DNA from: Prochlorococcus sp. AG-355-P07
GTDB taxonomy: Bacteria > Cyanobacteriota > Cyanobacteriia > PCC-6307 > Cyanobiaceae
Reading direction: 5' to 3'
NCBI GenBank assembly: GCA_003280575.1
Contig: QCEN01000004.1
Coordinates: 1-64,000 of the forward strand
Length of the DNA stretch: 64,000 nucleotides
Shown: piece after piece, positions 9,627 to 18,305 of the stretch
Position numbering within the stretch: position 1 is the first letter of the stretch
How the letters are laid out: every line of letters begins with the position of its first letter
Notes under the pieces: model-generated
Told to the model about the DNA's origin: nothing
Seen by the model: only the letters and a program-made list of their open reading frames with translations
The model's database searches: none
Program-made: the position numbers and the translations under genes

Positions 9627-10710
9627 TTAATTTGAGGTTTTCAATCCCTTGTAAAACGTCAATTGAGATAATTGTGTCATCTTTATTTAGCTCTTCAAGA
9701 ACATCAAAACCATCCACAACATAGCCAAAAGCAGCATTTCTTCCATCAATTAAATTACGACCTGCAGGATTCAGTTCTGCTTCGTATAAAAAGAAGAAAA
9801 ATTGAGATGAGCCATCATTAACTGCTGCATTTGAGTGGGACCAACCTAAAGTTCCTAGTGTTGCAAAAGGTAATGTTGGAGTCTCAGTGTAGAAGCCTAA
9901 ATCTTCAAAAGTTTGATTGTAAAAAGTATCTTTTTCATCAGGTATCCTTATTTCGAGAGGAACGTGACGCTCTTCATTTGTTTCAGGATCTACGTAGCCA
10001 ATTGCTTCACCAATTGGATCGCCTGTTTGCAGGACAAAAAATTCTTCTGCTCTATTGATGGGTAAATCTTTGTAGAAATTTTTTGAAGATAAATCTATAA
10101 ATGCTCCAGCTGTAAGCGGTGCGTTAAATCCATCAATAATAGCTTGCATATCTCCTTTAGAGGTCTTTATATTTACTTTTGCTCTGCCTAAAAGTCTTGG
10201 GAGATTATCAAATTCCTCCGGAATAAGGTAAGGAAATTTTTCTGGTAGGAAATATTCTTCTAATCCACCTATTTTATCTAAGGCTTCTTTGCGGGTCGCT
10301 ATAAATGAAAATTTGTCCTTTGATTTAGCATGATCTTGAAGTTTATCAAAATTTTCTTTGAGTTCTAAAAATGTTATTTCGGCAATTTTCTTTTTATCGT
10401 TTGGCAATTCTTGAATAATTAGACTTTGGTATTTTTTTAGTAAAGATTGACATTTTGTAACAGTTTTTGTCAACGCTGGCCATCTTCCTCCTCTCACGAG
10501 GTCACTCGTCTCTTCCAATTTGTGTTGAATTTCTTGCAATTCAACTTGCTTGATAGGGAGGGCGTTTCTGAGGATTGCATTAGGGTCTTTTACCGCATTA
10601 CCAGTAGGTAAATCGGCAATTACTTGAGAAGGTTTTAATAGAAAAAATTGTAAAATTATGATTGATAGAATAAAAAAAAGTTTGTTCTGATTTGATAAGA
10701 ATTTTTGCAT
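9619..10710 (-). CDS. Lumen/periplasm cyclophilin-type peptidyl-prolyl isomerase (TLP40/CYP38-like)
   Basis: An N-terminal signal peptide or anchor ([14 protein letters not shown]) leads into an alpha-helical domain, residues about 50-150, with [18 protein letters not shown]-terminal cyclophilin domain follows, with [19 protein letters not shown] and [11 protein letters not shown]. This order is that of plant CYP38/TLP40, a thylakoid-lumen protein needed for photosystem II assembly. The function in PSII is inferred from the family. The usual cyclophilin active-site residues look only partly kept, as in CYP38, so isomerase activity may be weak. It precedes thiL and is divergent from efp. Confidence 0.88.
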   Translation of the reverse strand: MQKFLSNQNKLFFILSIIILQFFLLKPSQVIADLPTGNAVKDPNAILRNALPIKQVELQEIQHKLEETSDLVRGGRWPALTKTVTKCQSLLKKYQSLIIQELPNDKKKIAEITFLELKENFDKLQDHAKSKDKFSFIATRKEALDKIGGLEEYFLPEKFPYLIPEEFDNLPRLLGRAKVNIKTSKGDMQAIIDGFNAPLTAGAFIDLSSKNFYKDLPINRAEEFFVLQTGDPIGEAIGYVDPETNEERHVPLEIRIPDEKDTFYNQTFEDLGFYTETPTLPFATLGTLGWSHSNAAVNDGSSQFFFFLYEAELNPAGRNLIDGRNAAFGYVVDGFDVLEELNKDDTIISIDVLQGIENLKLNA

Positions 10711-10753
10711 AGCACTCTTGCAGGTTTATGATCCTTGGGGATGTAACACAGGA

Positions 10754-11314
10754 ATGATTTCCAGTAACGATTTTCGCACAGGTACTACCATCGAATTAGA
10801 TGGACAAGTTTGGCGTGTTGTAGAATTTCTACATGTCAAGCCTGGTAAGGGTTCTGCTTTTGTGCGAACAAAATTAAAATCAGTTCAAACCGGCAACGTG
10901 GTTGAAAAAACTTTTCGAGCCGGAGAATCAGTACAACAGGCTATCCTTGAGAAGTCTAACCTGCAGCACACTTATGTGGAGTCTGGTGATTTTGTTTTTA
11001 TGGATATGACAAGTTTTGAAGAGACAAGACTTTCCTCTGAACAAATTGGTAAAGGAGCAAAGTATTTGAAAGAAGGAATGGAGGTAAATGTAATTTTCCA
11101 TAATGGTAAAGTTTTAGAAGTAGAACTACCAATAGCTATTACTTTGCAAGTTACAGAGACTGACCCTGGAGTTAAAGGTGACACTGCTAGTGGGGGTACT
11201 AAACCAGCTATTCTAGAGACGGGTGCTCAAGTTATGGTTCCTTTATTTATTTCTGTGGGAGAAATGATTAAGGTTGATACTCGTAACGACAGTTATCTTG
11301 GACGTGAAAATTAA
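10754..11314 (+). CDS. efp: Elongation factor P
   Basis: Rescues ribosomes stalled on polyproline. Three beta-barrel domains; domain I carries the [10 protein letters not shown] loop, whose tip residue is modified in other bacteria. Domains II-III include MDMTSFEE and the C-terminal SYLGRE. I chose ATG 10754 ([10 protein letters not shown], 186 aa) because it has an AGGA stretch just upstream and matches family N-termini. An in-frame ATG is not present earlier; an alternative start at 10718 would add 12 unrelated residues. accB follows after 5 bases, an arrangement common in cyanobacteria. Confidence 0.96.
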   Translation: MISSNDFRTGTTIELDGQVWRVVEFLHVKPGKGSAFVRTKLKSVQTGNVVEKTFRAGESVQQAILEKSNLQHTYVESGDFVFMDMTSFEETRLSSEQIGKGAKYLKEGMEVNVIFHNGKVLEVELPIAITLQVTETDPGVKGDTASGGTKPAILETGAQVMVPLFISVGEMIKVDTRNDSYLGREN

Positions 11315-11319
11315 TTGCT

Positions 11320-11820
11320 ATGAAATTAGATCATGAAGACTTAAATCGCTTAATAGAGAAAATCTCTACAAGCGATATTCAAGAATTCTTACTTGAGGGA
11401 GAAGATTTTAAACTAGAAATAAAACGTAATCTATTTGACCAGAATCAAGTTACCAAAAATTTAGTTTCCAATGGCTCAATTGATAGCCAAGCAATTACTA
11501 ATCAAAAAACTATCAACGATAATGTCTCAATAGTTAATGAGCCTGAGACTCCTCAGGTAGCCCCTCCTGGACGCTCAGATCTTACTGAAATTACTTCTCC
11601 TATGGTAGGAACCTTTTATAGAGCTGCAGCGCCTGGGGAGGAGCCATTCGTCGAAGTAGGAAGCAATATTAAGGTCGGCCAAACTATTTGTATTTTGGAA
11701 GCTATGAAGTTAATGAATGAAATAGAATCTGAATTTAATGCTGAAATAGTTGAGATTCTTGTTGAGAATGGAACGCCAGTTGAATTTGGTCAAGTTTTAA
11801 TGCGTGTTAAGCAGTCTTGA
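11320..11820 (+). CDS. accB: Biotin carboxyl carrier protein of acetyl-CoA carboxylase
   Basis: Carries biotin between the carboxylase (AccC, encoded at about 50.3 kb) and the transferase for fatty-acid synthesis. The N-terminal helical region and a Gln/Asn/Pro-rich linker (residues 45-90) lead to the biotinyl domain, with the biotin-accepting Lys in EAMKLMNE near residue 130. At 166 aa it is normal. It lies 5 bases after efp and its 3' end overlaps the convergent pdxA by 24 bases. Confidence 0.96.
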   Translation: MKLDHEDLNRLIEKISTSDIQEFLLEGEDFKLEIKRNLFDQNQVTKNLVSNGSIDSQAITNQKTINDNVSIVNEPETPQVAPPGRSDLTEITSPMVGTFYRAAAPGEEPFVEVGSNIKVGQTICILEAMKLMNEIESEFNAEIVEILVENGTPVEFGQVLMRVKQS

Positions 11821-12831
11821 ATTTTTAGTCATTTCAATGGCAGTTTTTATAGCCTCAATCATGCTTTGACATTGAGCTATTCCTTTGCCAGCAATATCAA
11901 ATCCTGTTCCATGATCTGGAGACGTTCTTATAAAAGGCAAACCTATTGTTGTATTTACTGAGTAATTAAGGGCTATAATTTTCATTGGTATTAGACCTTG
12001 ATCATGATACATAGCAAGAATGCCATCATGCCTTTCAGAATCTTTGTTTATCCAGGCTTTTGCCGAAGAATTCCAGCAACTATCTGGTGCCAAAGGGCCA
12101 AATAATTTAATATCTCTGTTTTTTTTGTTCCAAGCAATCAATGCCGTGTTGAGCCAATCTTTCTCTTCGTTACCTAAAATACCTTCTTCGCCAGCATGAG
12201 GATTTAATCCTGCGACTTTTAAAGTAGGTTTATCAATATATGTATTACAAAAATCTTTGAGAAGATCTAATTTAGAATGAATTAATTTTGCAGTTAATTC
12301 GTTGGGCACCATACGAAGAGCTATGTGGGTTGTAGCTAGTAATGTGTTGAATCTCCAACCTGTAATTGGTGATTTTGCTGTGAATAACATTCCAACATTT
12401 TTTATTCCACACGATTTTGCTAAAACTTCAGTTTGACCAGAGAAGTGATGACCTGCTAATGACCATGATTTCTTGCAAATTGGTCCAGTTACTAATGCCG
12501 AATTAGGATATTGCTTTACGAGTTCAATTGCTTTTGTTAAATAGTAAAAACTTGAATTTCCATAACTTGATTTGGATTCATCATTAGCTGATGAAATTTC
12601 AAGATCATGTATCTTAAGATTTTTAGGATTTGCAATATTTTCGATTCCCAAGGATATAAGTTGTTTATATTTTTTTTGAAGCTTTTTTTTGGAACCAACA
12701 AGTATGTAATCTATATCTTCTGGAATCTCATTTGAGCAAAGTGCTTTTAAAATTATTTCAGGGCCAATTCCAGATTCATCTCCAACACTTAATATAACTT
12801 TAAATGTATTATTTGTATTTTGAAAATTCAT
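11797..12831 (-). CDS. pdxA: PdxA, 4-hydroxythreonine-4-phosphate dehydrogenase
   Basis: NAD-dependent oxidation in the DXP-dependent vitamin B6 pathway. Family motifs visible: SVGDESGIGPEI at the N-terminus, ALVTGPICK, metal-site histidines in HFSGQTE and AGLNPHAGEEG, MYHDQGLIPMK and the C-terminal RTSPDHGTGFDIAGKG. The length of 344 aa fits. It overlaps accB by 24 bases tail to tail and sits downstream of the epimerase gene with a 21-base gap, so the two may be co-transcribed. Confidence 0.95.
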   Translation of the reverse strand: MNFQNTNNTFKVILSVGDESGIGPEIILKALCSNEIPEDIDYILVGSKKKLQKKYKQLISLGIENIANPKNLKIHDLEISSANDESKSSYGNSSFYYLTKAIELVKQYPNSALVTGPICKKSWSLAGHHFSGQTEVLAKSCGIKNVGMLFTAKSPITGWRFNTLLATTHIALRMVPNELTAKLIHSKLDLLKDFCNTYIDKPTLKVAGLNPHAGEEGILGNEEKDWLNTALIAWNKKNRDIKLFGPLAPDSCWNSSAKAWINKDSERHDGILAMYHDQGLIPMKIIALNYSVNTTIGLPFIRTSPDHGTGFDIAGKGIAQCQSMIEAIKTAIEMTKNSRLLNTH

Positions 12832-12852
12832 AAATTTCTTTAAATTTCTGTT

Positions 12853-13731
12853 TTAACTATTCAAATAGCAATCTTTTAAGCCTACTTTATAGTTTTTATA
12901 AATTAGTTTATATCCAAGTGTTTCGCATAAAAGTTTATTGGAAATTCTTCTATTTTCCATCCAAAAAGATTGCGCGATAGGCGATAATTCTTTTTTTGCT
13001 TCTTCAAATAATGTAGGCTTTGGCATTTTTAAACCAAGTAAATCATAGCAATATTGAATAACTTCTATTTGAGAGCAAGGTTCATCATCTGCAATGTTGA
13101 TAATCTGGTGAAACTTTAAAGAATCTCTATTTTGTAATAGGAAGATGATTGCATTCGTGATATCAGCAACATGAATTCTCGAAAAAACTTGATTTTTTTT
13201 GGAAATAACGCGAATTTTTTTGTTTTTTATTGCTTCAAATGTAGATCTTCCAGGCCCATAAATACCTGGTAACCTAAAAATTTGTACAGGTAAACCCGAT
13301 TTAATCCATTCTTTTTCGCAATTTAATCTCCTGTGACTTCTATTTTGAAAAGGGTTAGGTAAGTCAATCTCAGAGACCCATTCACCTTTAGTGTCTCCAT
13401 ATACTCCTGTTGTAGATAAATATCCAACCCATTCAAGGGATAAACTCTTTAGCTTATTTTTAAGACTTATCAATACTGGATCATTTCCATTTTTGTCGGG
13501 AGGTATGCAACTAAGAATATGTGTGACTCCCTCAAAAATTTTTTCATTAGGAACTATTTCGTTTTCACTATTAAAAACAAAACTATTTGGATCTTTGTTT
13601 TCAGATCTTGAACTTGTTAAAGCGGTAGAACCTAATCGCCTTATCGTTTTTGCAAAGAAACTACCGCTAAAGCCACATCCCAAGATTAAAAATTTTTTTT
13701 TAATGAAAAGTGAACTTGCAGAATTGCTCAT
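12853..13731 (-). CDS. NAD(P)-dependent sugar epimerase-like protein (SDR, YeeZ-like)
   Basis: Rossmann-fold protein with the extended-SDR dinucleotide motif ILGCGFSGSFFAKTI near residue 15 and the central YLSTTGVYGD, followed by FRLPGIYGPGRS. It lacks a clear YxxxK triad in the usual place, as in the YeeZ-type atypical SDRs, so its substrate is uncertain. Length 292 aa. It precedes pdxA on the minus strand. The product is conserved-looking but the reaction is unknown. Confidence 0.8.
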   Translation of the reverse strand: MSNSASSLFIKKKFLILGCGFSGSFFAKTIRRLGSTALTSSRSENKDPNSFVFNSENEIVPNEKIFEGVTHILSCIPPDKNGNDPVLISLKNKLKSLSLEWVGYLSTTGVYGDTKGEWVSEIDLPNPFQNRSHRRLNCEKEWIKSGLPVQIFRLPGIYGPGRSTFEAIKNKKIRVISKKNQVFSRIHVADITNAIIFLLQNRDSLKFHQIINIADDEPCSQIEVIQYCYDLLGLKMPKPTLFEEAKKELSPIAQSFWMENRRISNKLLCETLGYKLIYKNYKVGLKDCYLNS

Positions 13732-13763
13732 AAGAAGCTAAAGTAGTACATATGTATTATTAA

Positions 13764-13994
13764 ATGATGAAGACAACTGTTAAACCTATTTTAAAATCAA
13801 AAACTTACTGCATTAGCAAAAGTTATACTCCTTTAATAGAAAAAGAATTCAGTTCAGTTGGATCTAAATTTTACCAAAAATTATTTATTCTCCTCATTTC
13901 ATTTTCTACAATTTTAATAATCCCTGATTCGCCACGAGAATTGGGAAATATTTGTGAGAGTTATAACTCCAGAAAAATATGTAATGTATTGTAG
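13764..13994 (+). CDS. Small single-span membrane protein, unknown
   Basis: A 76-codon frame beginning ATGATG. The first half is basic and hydrophilic; residues about 41-55 form one hydrophobic segment (LFILLISFSTILIIP); the remaining 20 residues hold two Cys (CESYNSRKIC) and would lie outside the membrane by the positive-inside rule. Its stop abuts the stop of the convergent HNH gene with no spacer, which supports a real gene in this compact genome. I do not recognise the family. Confidence 0.55.
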   Translation: MMKTTVKPILKSKTYCISKSYTPLIEKEFSSVGSKFYQKLFILLISFSTILIIPDSPRELGNICESYNSRKICNVL

Positions 13995-14396
13995 TTAGGC
14001 TGCTTTGTAGTTTGATTCATCTGTTTCGTAATTATTTTTACTTGCCTTAAAATTAGGATTAGCCCATTGTAACAACCTTATAGCTAATCTTAAATCTCCT
14101 TCTAACCAGGCTCTTATAGCCATTGCTCTTCTTGGATCATAAAATTTTTGTCTTCTATACCAATACAAAGCATTTGCATCTGATTTATCGCCATTACAAG
14201 AAAGGCAGGCTGGCACGCAGTTTTCCGTGGTACTTAAGCCACCTTGGCTACGTGGTAAAACGTGGTCAATTGATTCAGATGGTTTCCCACAATATATACA
14301 ACTTTTTCCTGTAAATCTATGAATTGACTTTCGCCATTGTCTTAATCTGAACTTAGGACATAAATCCTCTAAAAACACCGCATCATTGATATGCAT
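13995..14396 (-). CDS. HNH endonuclease family protein
   Basis: A 133-residue protein with a standard HNH nuclease core: CIYCGKP (first zinc pair), then SIDHVLPRSQGG (the His-containing catalytic strand), then NCVPACLSCNGDKSD (second zinc pair and the final Asn/His helix). The C-terminal 45 residues are basic. It stands alone, not inside an intron or beside a methylase, and such single HNH proteins are common in cyanobacteria. The target is unknown. It is followed by a 165-base AT-rich spacer with nothing recognised. Confidence 0.85.
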   Translation of the reverse strand: MHINDAVFLEDLCPKFRLRQWRKSIHRFTGKSCIYCGKPSESIDHVLPRSQGGLSTTENCVPACLSCNGDKSDANALYWYRRQKFYDPRRAMAIRAWLEGDLRLAIRLLQWANPNFKASKNNYETDESNYKAA

Positions 14397-14561
14397 TCAG
14401 ACTATTTAGTTAAATAAATAATGGCTTGAATATGTTAAAAGTCAATGTTTATTTATTATGTTTTACTAAAAATCAGCCTTTAAAAATTAATTTAGTGTAA
14501 GTAGATACAAAATAAAATTAAATGCAAAATAATAAGAAGTTTAAAAAATATAAAGATTTAA

Positions 14562-15014
14562 TTAATAGCTATAACGATCAATTGTTTCATCTGTAAAAAC
14601 ATCATTAGTTTCTTCTAATTTTTTTTCTAATCTTTTTCTTTTGTTTTCTCTATTTTTTGCTTCTTGTTCTTTTCTTTTTTGTTTTTTTTGTAACTCTCTT
14701 TCAAGATTTCTATTTGGATGAAGATTATCTAAATATTCAACACAATAACTAAATTTTTCACTTTCTCTTATAACTGTTTCAGTAATTTGTGATGCAGCTT
14801 GTTTAGGTGAGACTTTGAATAATCCTCCCTTTTGACGTTTTATGTAGGTATATGCTGCCTCCCAACTGCTTTCATGATCGTTTCCGCCGTCTCTCATTGT
14901 ACAAAATATTTCCGCTCCAAATGAACTTGCATTTACTTTTGAATTCGTAAGGAATAAGGCAGAAAAAATTCCTGCAGTTATTAGTATAAATTTTTTCTGC
15001 TTGAATCTTTGCAT
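14562..15014 (-). CDS. Secreted/lumenal protein of unknown function
   Basis: A 150-residue protein with an N-terminal signal peptide (KKFILITAGIFSALFL then NSKVNASS). The mature part has two Cys (in IFCTMRD and FSYCVEY) that could form a disulfide. A conserved-looking SSWEAAYTYIKRQKGG segment follows. From about residue 105 there is a highly charged Lys/Arg/Glu helix (KKQKRKEQEAKNRENKRKR). I do not recognise the family with certainty. It is flanked by the HNH gene and the AbrB-type membrane gene on the same strand. Confidence 0.7.
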   Translation of the reverse strand: MQRFKQKKFILITAGIFSALFLTNSKVNASSFGAEIFCTMRDGGNDHESSWEAAYTYIKRQKGGLFKVSPKQAASQITETVIRESEKFSYCVEYLDNLHPNRNLERELQKKQKRKEQEAKNRENKRKRLEKKLEETNDVFTDETIDRYSY

Positions 15015-15070
15015 TAAACTTTTTGATACTATTTAAAAATATCTTTTATCGAGAATATGTCTATAGAAGT

Positions 15071-15583
15071 TTAAGATTTTATCACTCCAAATAAGTTCAG
15101 AAATTTAACAATTAAGGGAAGAATAAGAAGCACAGTAATCAACCTTACAGCGTGAAGAGTTGCTACTGCAGCGCCTACTCCATATTCTGAACCTACAAGA
15201 CTCATGCCGCTAATACCACCTGGTGCAGCCCCTAGAATTGTCGTTATTACATCTATATTTAGTAATCTGCTTGTCCATAATCCAATTGCTAATCCTGTAA
15301 TTACAAGAGTAAATGTTATTAAGATAGCTGGCTTCCATAAGCTTTGAAGTTCAACTATTGAGTCTTTAGTCAAAGCTGTTCCAATAACTGTCCCAATTCC
15401 AATCTCTAATATTGTTCTTGTACCAATTGGCCAATCAGCTATACCTACTTTGCCACTGATGCTAAGGATGCTTGAACCTATTAAGGCTCCAGCAAGAGGA
15501 GCTGCGGGTATACCTGTTTTTAGAGCTAAAGCCCCAAAAATTCCACCTGCAATTAAATAATAGATGAGATTTATGTTTGGCAT
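15071..15583 (-). CDS. AbrB/Gly-rich membrane protein, half-length
   Basis: Hydrophobic 170-residue protein with about five membrane segments and the repeated AbrB-duplication pattern: GIPAAPLAGALIGSSIL near residue 25 and ILGAAPGGISGMSLVG near residue 115. Proteins with this domain (sometimes called putative ammonia monooxygenase or AbrB-family regulator) usually carry two copies in about 350 residues; this one has one. No transport or regulatory substrate can be deduced. The name 'ammonia monooxygenase' is a historical misnomer. Confidence 0.75.
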   Translation of the reverse strand: MPNINLIYYLIAGGIFGALALKTGIPAAPLAGALIGSSILSISGKVGIADWPIGTRTILEIGIGTVIGTALTKDSIVELQSLWKPAILITFTLVITGLAIGLWTSRLLNIDVITTILGAAPGGISGMSLVGSEYGVGAAVATLHAVRLITVLLILPLIVKFLNLFGVIKS

Positions 15584-15716
15584 AAATTTATGAGATGTTT
15601 GGACATAATATTAGAAAAATTTTTTTTTGCTTGGGTTTATAGTCAAATTATATTTTTGTTTTTCTCTCATAATGTCCCCATTTGTTGGCATAATGAAAAG
15701 CAAAGCATGAATTCTT

Positions 15717-15914
15717 ATGTCTTCACAAATTTCATACAAATCTAATAAAAGCCCTATAAAGAAAAAATTATCTTTTTTTGAGGGTGGCCATCAGCTTGAA
15801 AAATTAGAGTTTGCTCTTGCAATTGCTCAAACTAAGGGAGATGAAAAAAAATCAATTACCCTGAGAAAAAAGATTGTTGAATTAGGTGGAAATGTTGAAG
15901 AGCCAGGCACTTAA
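15717..15914 (+). CDS. Small conserved-looking protein, unknown
   Basis: A 65-residue basic N-terminus (SPIKKKLSFFEGG) followed by an amphipathic helix (HQLEKLEFALAIAQTKGDEKK) and a short Gly-ending tail. The helix pattern and charge distribution look like a coding sequence rather than chance. It stops one base before the stop of the convergent aminotransferase. No function is known to me. Confidence 0.6.
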   Translation: MSSQISYKSNKSPIKKKLSFFEGGHQLEKLEFALAIAQTKGDEKKSITLRKKIVELGGNVEEPGT

Positions 15915-15915
15915 C

Positions 15916-17079
15916 TTAATTTTCTTCAAGATATTTAGATGCGATTACAACTGCTTCCCCAGCTTGTTGAGTAGTTATTTTTCCTAAATCAAGAAGTGTT
16001 TTACTAATAGCAGAAATTACTGTAATTATATCTCTGTCATTCACATAACCTAAGTGGCCCACTCTAAATATTTTCCCTTTTAAATGATCTTGACCACCAG
16101 CAAGTAAAATATCAAACTTATTTTTTATAGTTTTTCTAAATTCCTCAGCATCTATTTCTCCAGTCTCTATTGCTGTAATCGATGGGCTTAAGTATTTTTC
16201 ATTAGCAAATAATTTAAGATTTAAAGCTTTTGCAGCATTACTCATTGCTAATTTATGTTTTTTATGTCTAAGGAAAATACTCTCTAATCCTTCTTCTTTC
16301 ATCATTTTTAAAGATTCATCTAAAGCAAAAATCAAATTTACTGCAGGGGTGTATGGGTTACTGTTGCTCAAAAGACTTTTTTTGTAAGATTTTAAATTTA
16401 AATAAAATTTTGGTAGATTAGATTTTTCTGTAGCTTCCCATGCTTTTTGACTCATTGATATAAAGCTGAGTCCTGGCGGTATCATATATCCTTTTTGTGA
16501 TCCTGAAGCGACGATATCTAATTGCCATTTATCTACTGGTACATTGCAAGCTCCTAGACTTGTGACGCAGTCAACAATTGACAATGCGGTTTTGTGTTCA
16601 CGTATATATGAACTAATAGTTTCAAGATCATTAATAATACCTGTTGAGGTTTCAGAATGAGTCAAAATTACTGCTTTTATTTCTTTTTTTTGATCTTCTT
16701 CTAATATTTTTTTGAATTCTTCTGGATTAAGCGGAGTGCCCCACGCGGAATCAATCTTTATGACTTCTAACCCAAATTCTTTAGCAACTTTTACCCATCT
16801 TTCACCAAATTTTCCATTCTCACCACAGATAACTTTATCTCCTTTACTTAAAGTATTTATTATTCCAGCTTCCATTGCGGCAGTCCCACTACCAGTAATT
16901 GTTAGGACATCATTTTGAGTTTGATGAAGCCACTGTAAATTTTTCGAAGTACTTTCTACGAGATCTTGAAATTCTTTGCTGCGATGGCCTATTGGATGCT
17001 TACTTAATGCTTGTAAAACTTTTTCTGGAACTGGTGTGGGTCCAGGAATCATCAATGATAATTTTTGTTGTATGGCCAC
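15916..17079 (-). CDS. Class V aminotransferase (serine/alanine--glyoxylate type)
   Basis: PLP enzyme of the small alanine-glyoxylate/serine-pyruvate aminotransferase group. Seen: IPGPTPVPEKVLQALS and GHRSKEF at the start, TGSGTAAMEAG, THSETSTG, DCVTSLGA, and the PLP Lys in SGSQKGYM near residue 195. The C-terminal end includes FRVGHLGYV. At 387 aa it fits. Cyanobacterial copies were often labelled 'soluble hydrogenase small subunit', which is not supported by these motifs. A photorespiratory role (glyoxylate to glycine) is plausible but inferred. Divergent from cbiD. Confidence 0.88.
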   Translation of the reverse strand: MAIQQKLSLMIPGPTPVPEKVLQALSKHPIGHRSKEFQDLVESTSKNLQWLHQTQNDVLTITGSGTAAMEAGIINTLSKGDKVICGENGKFGERWVKVAKEFGLEVIKIDSAWGTPLNPEEFKKILEEDQKKEIKAVILTHSETSTGIINDLETISSYIREHKTALSIVDCVTSLGACNVPVDKWQLDIVASGSQKGYMIPPGLSFISMSQKAWEATEKSNLPKFYLNLKSYKKSLLSNSNPYTPAVNLIFALDESLKMMKEEGLESIFLRHKKHKLAMSNAAKALNLKLFANEKYLSPSITAIETGEIDAEEFRKTIKNKFDILLAGGQDHLKGKIFRVGHLGYVNDRDIITVISAISKTLLDLGKITTQQAGEAVVIASKYLEEN

Positions 17080-17139
17080 TTTTTGTTAAATAGGTCATTC
17101 TTAGATTAGTTCTCATTATATATTTTTCAATTACTTGAT

Positions 17140-18258
17140 TTGAAAAAAGGATTTTCTTTACCTTTGTGGGTTGCTGGAGCCGCTAGGTCGGCATTAAAAA
17201 AACTTGTAGGTTTGCCATTTGAGAATTATGAAATACTAAAAATTCCTAATGAAAAAAAAGAAGTAAAACTCAAGATTCATTCTGTTGGCTTGCTTGAAGG
17301 TGATTCTCATGCATTAGCAATTTCCTTTGCAAATTCTGGCTTAGATCTTGACATTACACAAAACTTAGAAGTATGGACAATAGCTTCTTTAGAAAAAATT
17401 TCTTTTAATAATACTGTTCCAACAAATCCAATTAAAATAATTGCAGGATCTGGTGTAGGCATCTATGAGAATACATCAGAGATATGCATTTCTGATTTTG
17501 CTAAAGAAGTTTTATATGCGAATTTATTGGATATTATTCCGAAGGGTTTTAATTTGAATTTAGAAATAGTTTTCCCAAATGGGGAGTTTTTAGCAGAGAG
17601 AACTAGTAATAAGTCATTTGGTATTGTTGATGGATTATCTATTATTGGAACTTCTGCAGAGACTTATTCGAGTGCTTCACCTGATCAATTAGAGGAAGCT
17701 AAAATACAGCTAGCCAATCTGACTAAAAATGATTTTAAAGGACAAGTTGTTTTTGTTATTGGTGAAAATGGTTTAAATTTGGCAAAAACTTGTAACGTTA
17801 AGTTTCCAATTATAAAAGTTGGTAATTGGATAGGACCCCTAATAGTTGATGCTGCAATAAAAAATGTTAAAACTGTAATTCTTTTTGGTTATCATGGGAA
17901 ATTAATTAAATTAGCAGGCGGAATTTTTCATACACATAATCATTTAGCTGATGGAAGAATAGAGATTCTGGTTTATTTAGCCGTTAAAGAAAAAGTACCA
18001 TCTGAAATAATAGTTAAATTATCTCAATTCAAAACTATCGAAGATGCTTTATTGCTTCTTGAAAGATTTAATAAATCTATAGCTGAGAAATTATTCCAAA
18101 ATTTGTCAAATACCGTTGAAAAGCGTTCTTTTGATTATGTTAATAGGTATGTAAAAACAGACATGGAAATCGCATCAATCATTTTTGATAGGAAAAGGAA
18201 AATAAGGTGGTCGGGAACTAATGGAAATAATTATATTTCTTATTTTCAAGGAGATTAA
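17140..18258 (+). CDS. cbiD: CbiD, cobalt-precorrin-5B C1-methyltransferase
   Basis: SAM-dependent methylation at C-1 during anaerobic (early-cobalt) cobalamin/pseudocobalamin synthesis. Family features: FSLPLWVAGAARSALK at the N-terminus, AGSGVGIYENTS in the middle, FGYHGKLIKLAGGIFHTHNHLADGR-type histidine cluster near residue 265 (key part GIFHTHNHLADGR). Length 372 aa is normal. It begins with TTG at 17140; no upstream ATG fits. guaA follows after 47 bases on the same strand. No cobalamin riboswitch is recognisable in the 60-base upstream spacer. Confidence 0.93.
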   Translation: MKKGFSLPLWVAGAARSALKKLVGLPFENYEILKIPNEKKEVKLKIHSVGLLEGDSHALAISFANSGLDLDITQNLEVWTIASLEKISFNNTVPTNPIKIIAGSGVGIYENTSEICISDFAKEVLYANLLDIIPKGFNLNLEIVFPNGEFLAERTSNKSFGIVDGLSIIGTSAETYSSASPDQLEEAKIQLANLTKNDFKGQVVFVIGENGLNLAKTCNVKFPIIKVGNWIGPLIVDAAIKNVKTVILFGYHGKLIKLAGGIFHTHNHLADGRIEILVYLAVKEKVPSEIIVKLSQFKTIEDALLLLERFNKSIAEKLFQNLSNTVEKRSFDYVNRYVKTDMEIASIIFDRKRKIRWSGTNGNNYISYFQGD

Positions 18259-18305
18259 TTTTGATTGATTATGCTTTTGTAAATAAATTGAGCTAACTTT
18301 TAAAC

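Noticed and set aside
13391..13741. 116-codon plus-strand frame antisense to the epimerase gene
   Set aside because: It lies wholly inside a well-supported gene on the other strand and has no family motif.
15071..15583. Ammonia monooxygenase
   Set aside because: The name attached to this domain is historical; the protein shows no catalytic motif for such an enzyme.
17080..17139. Possible cobalamin riboswitch before cbiD
   Set aside because: Only about 60 bases separate the divergent genes and no conserved B12-box sequence is visible.
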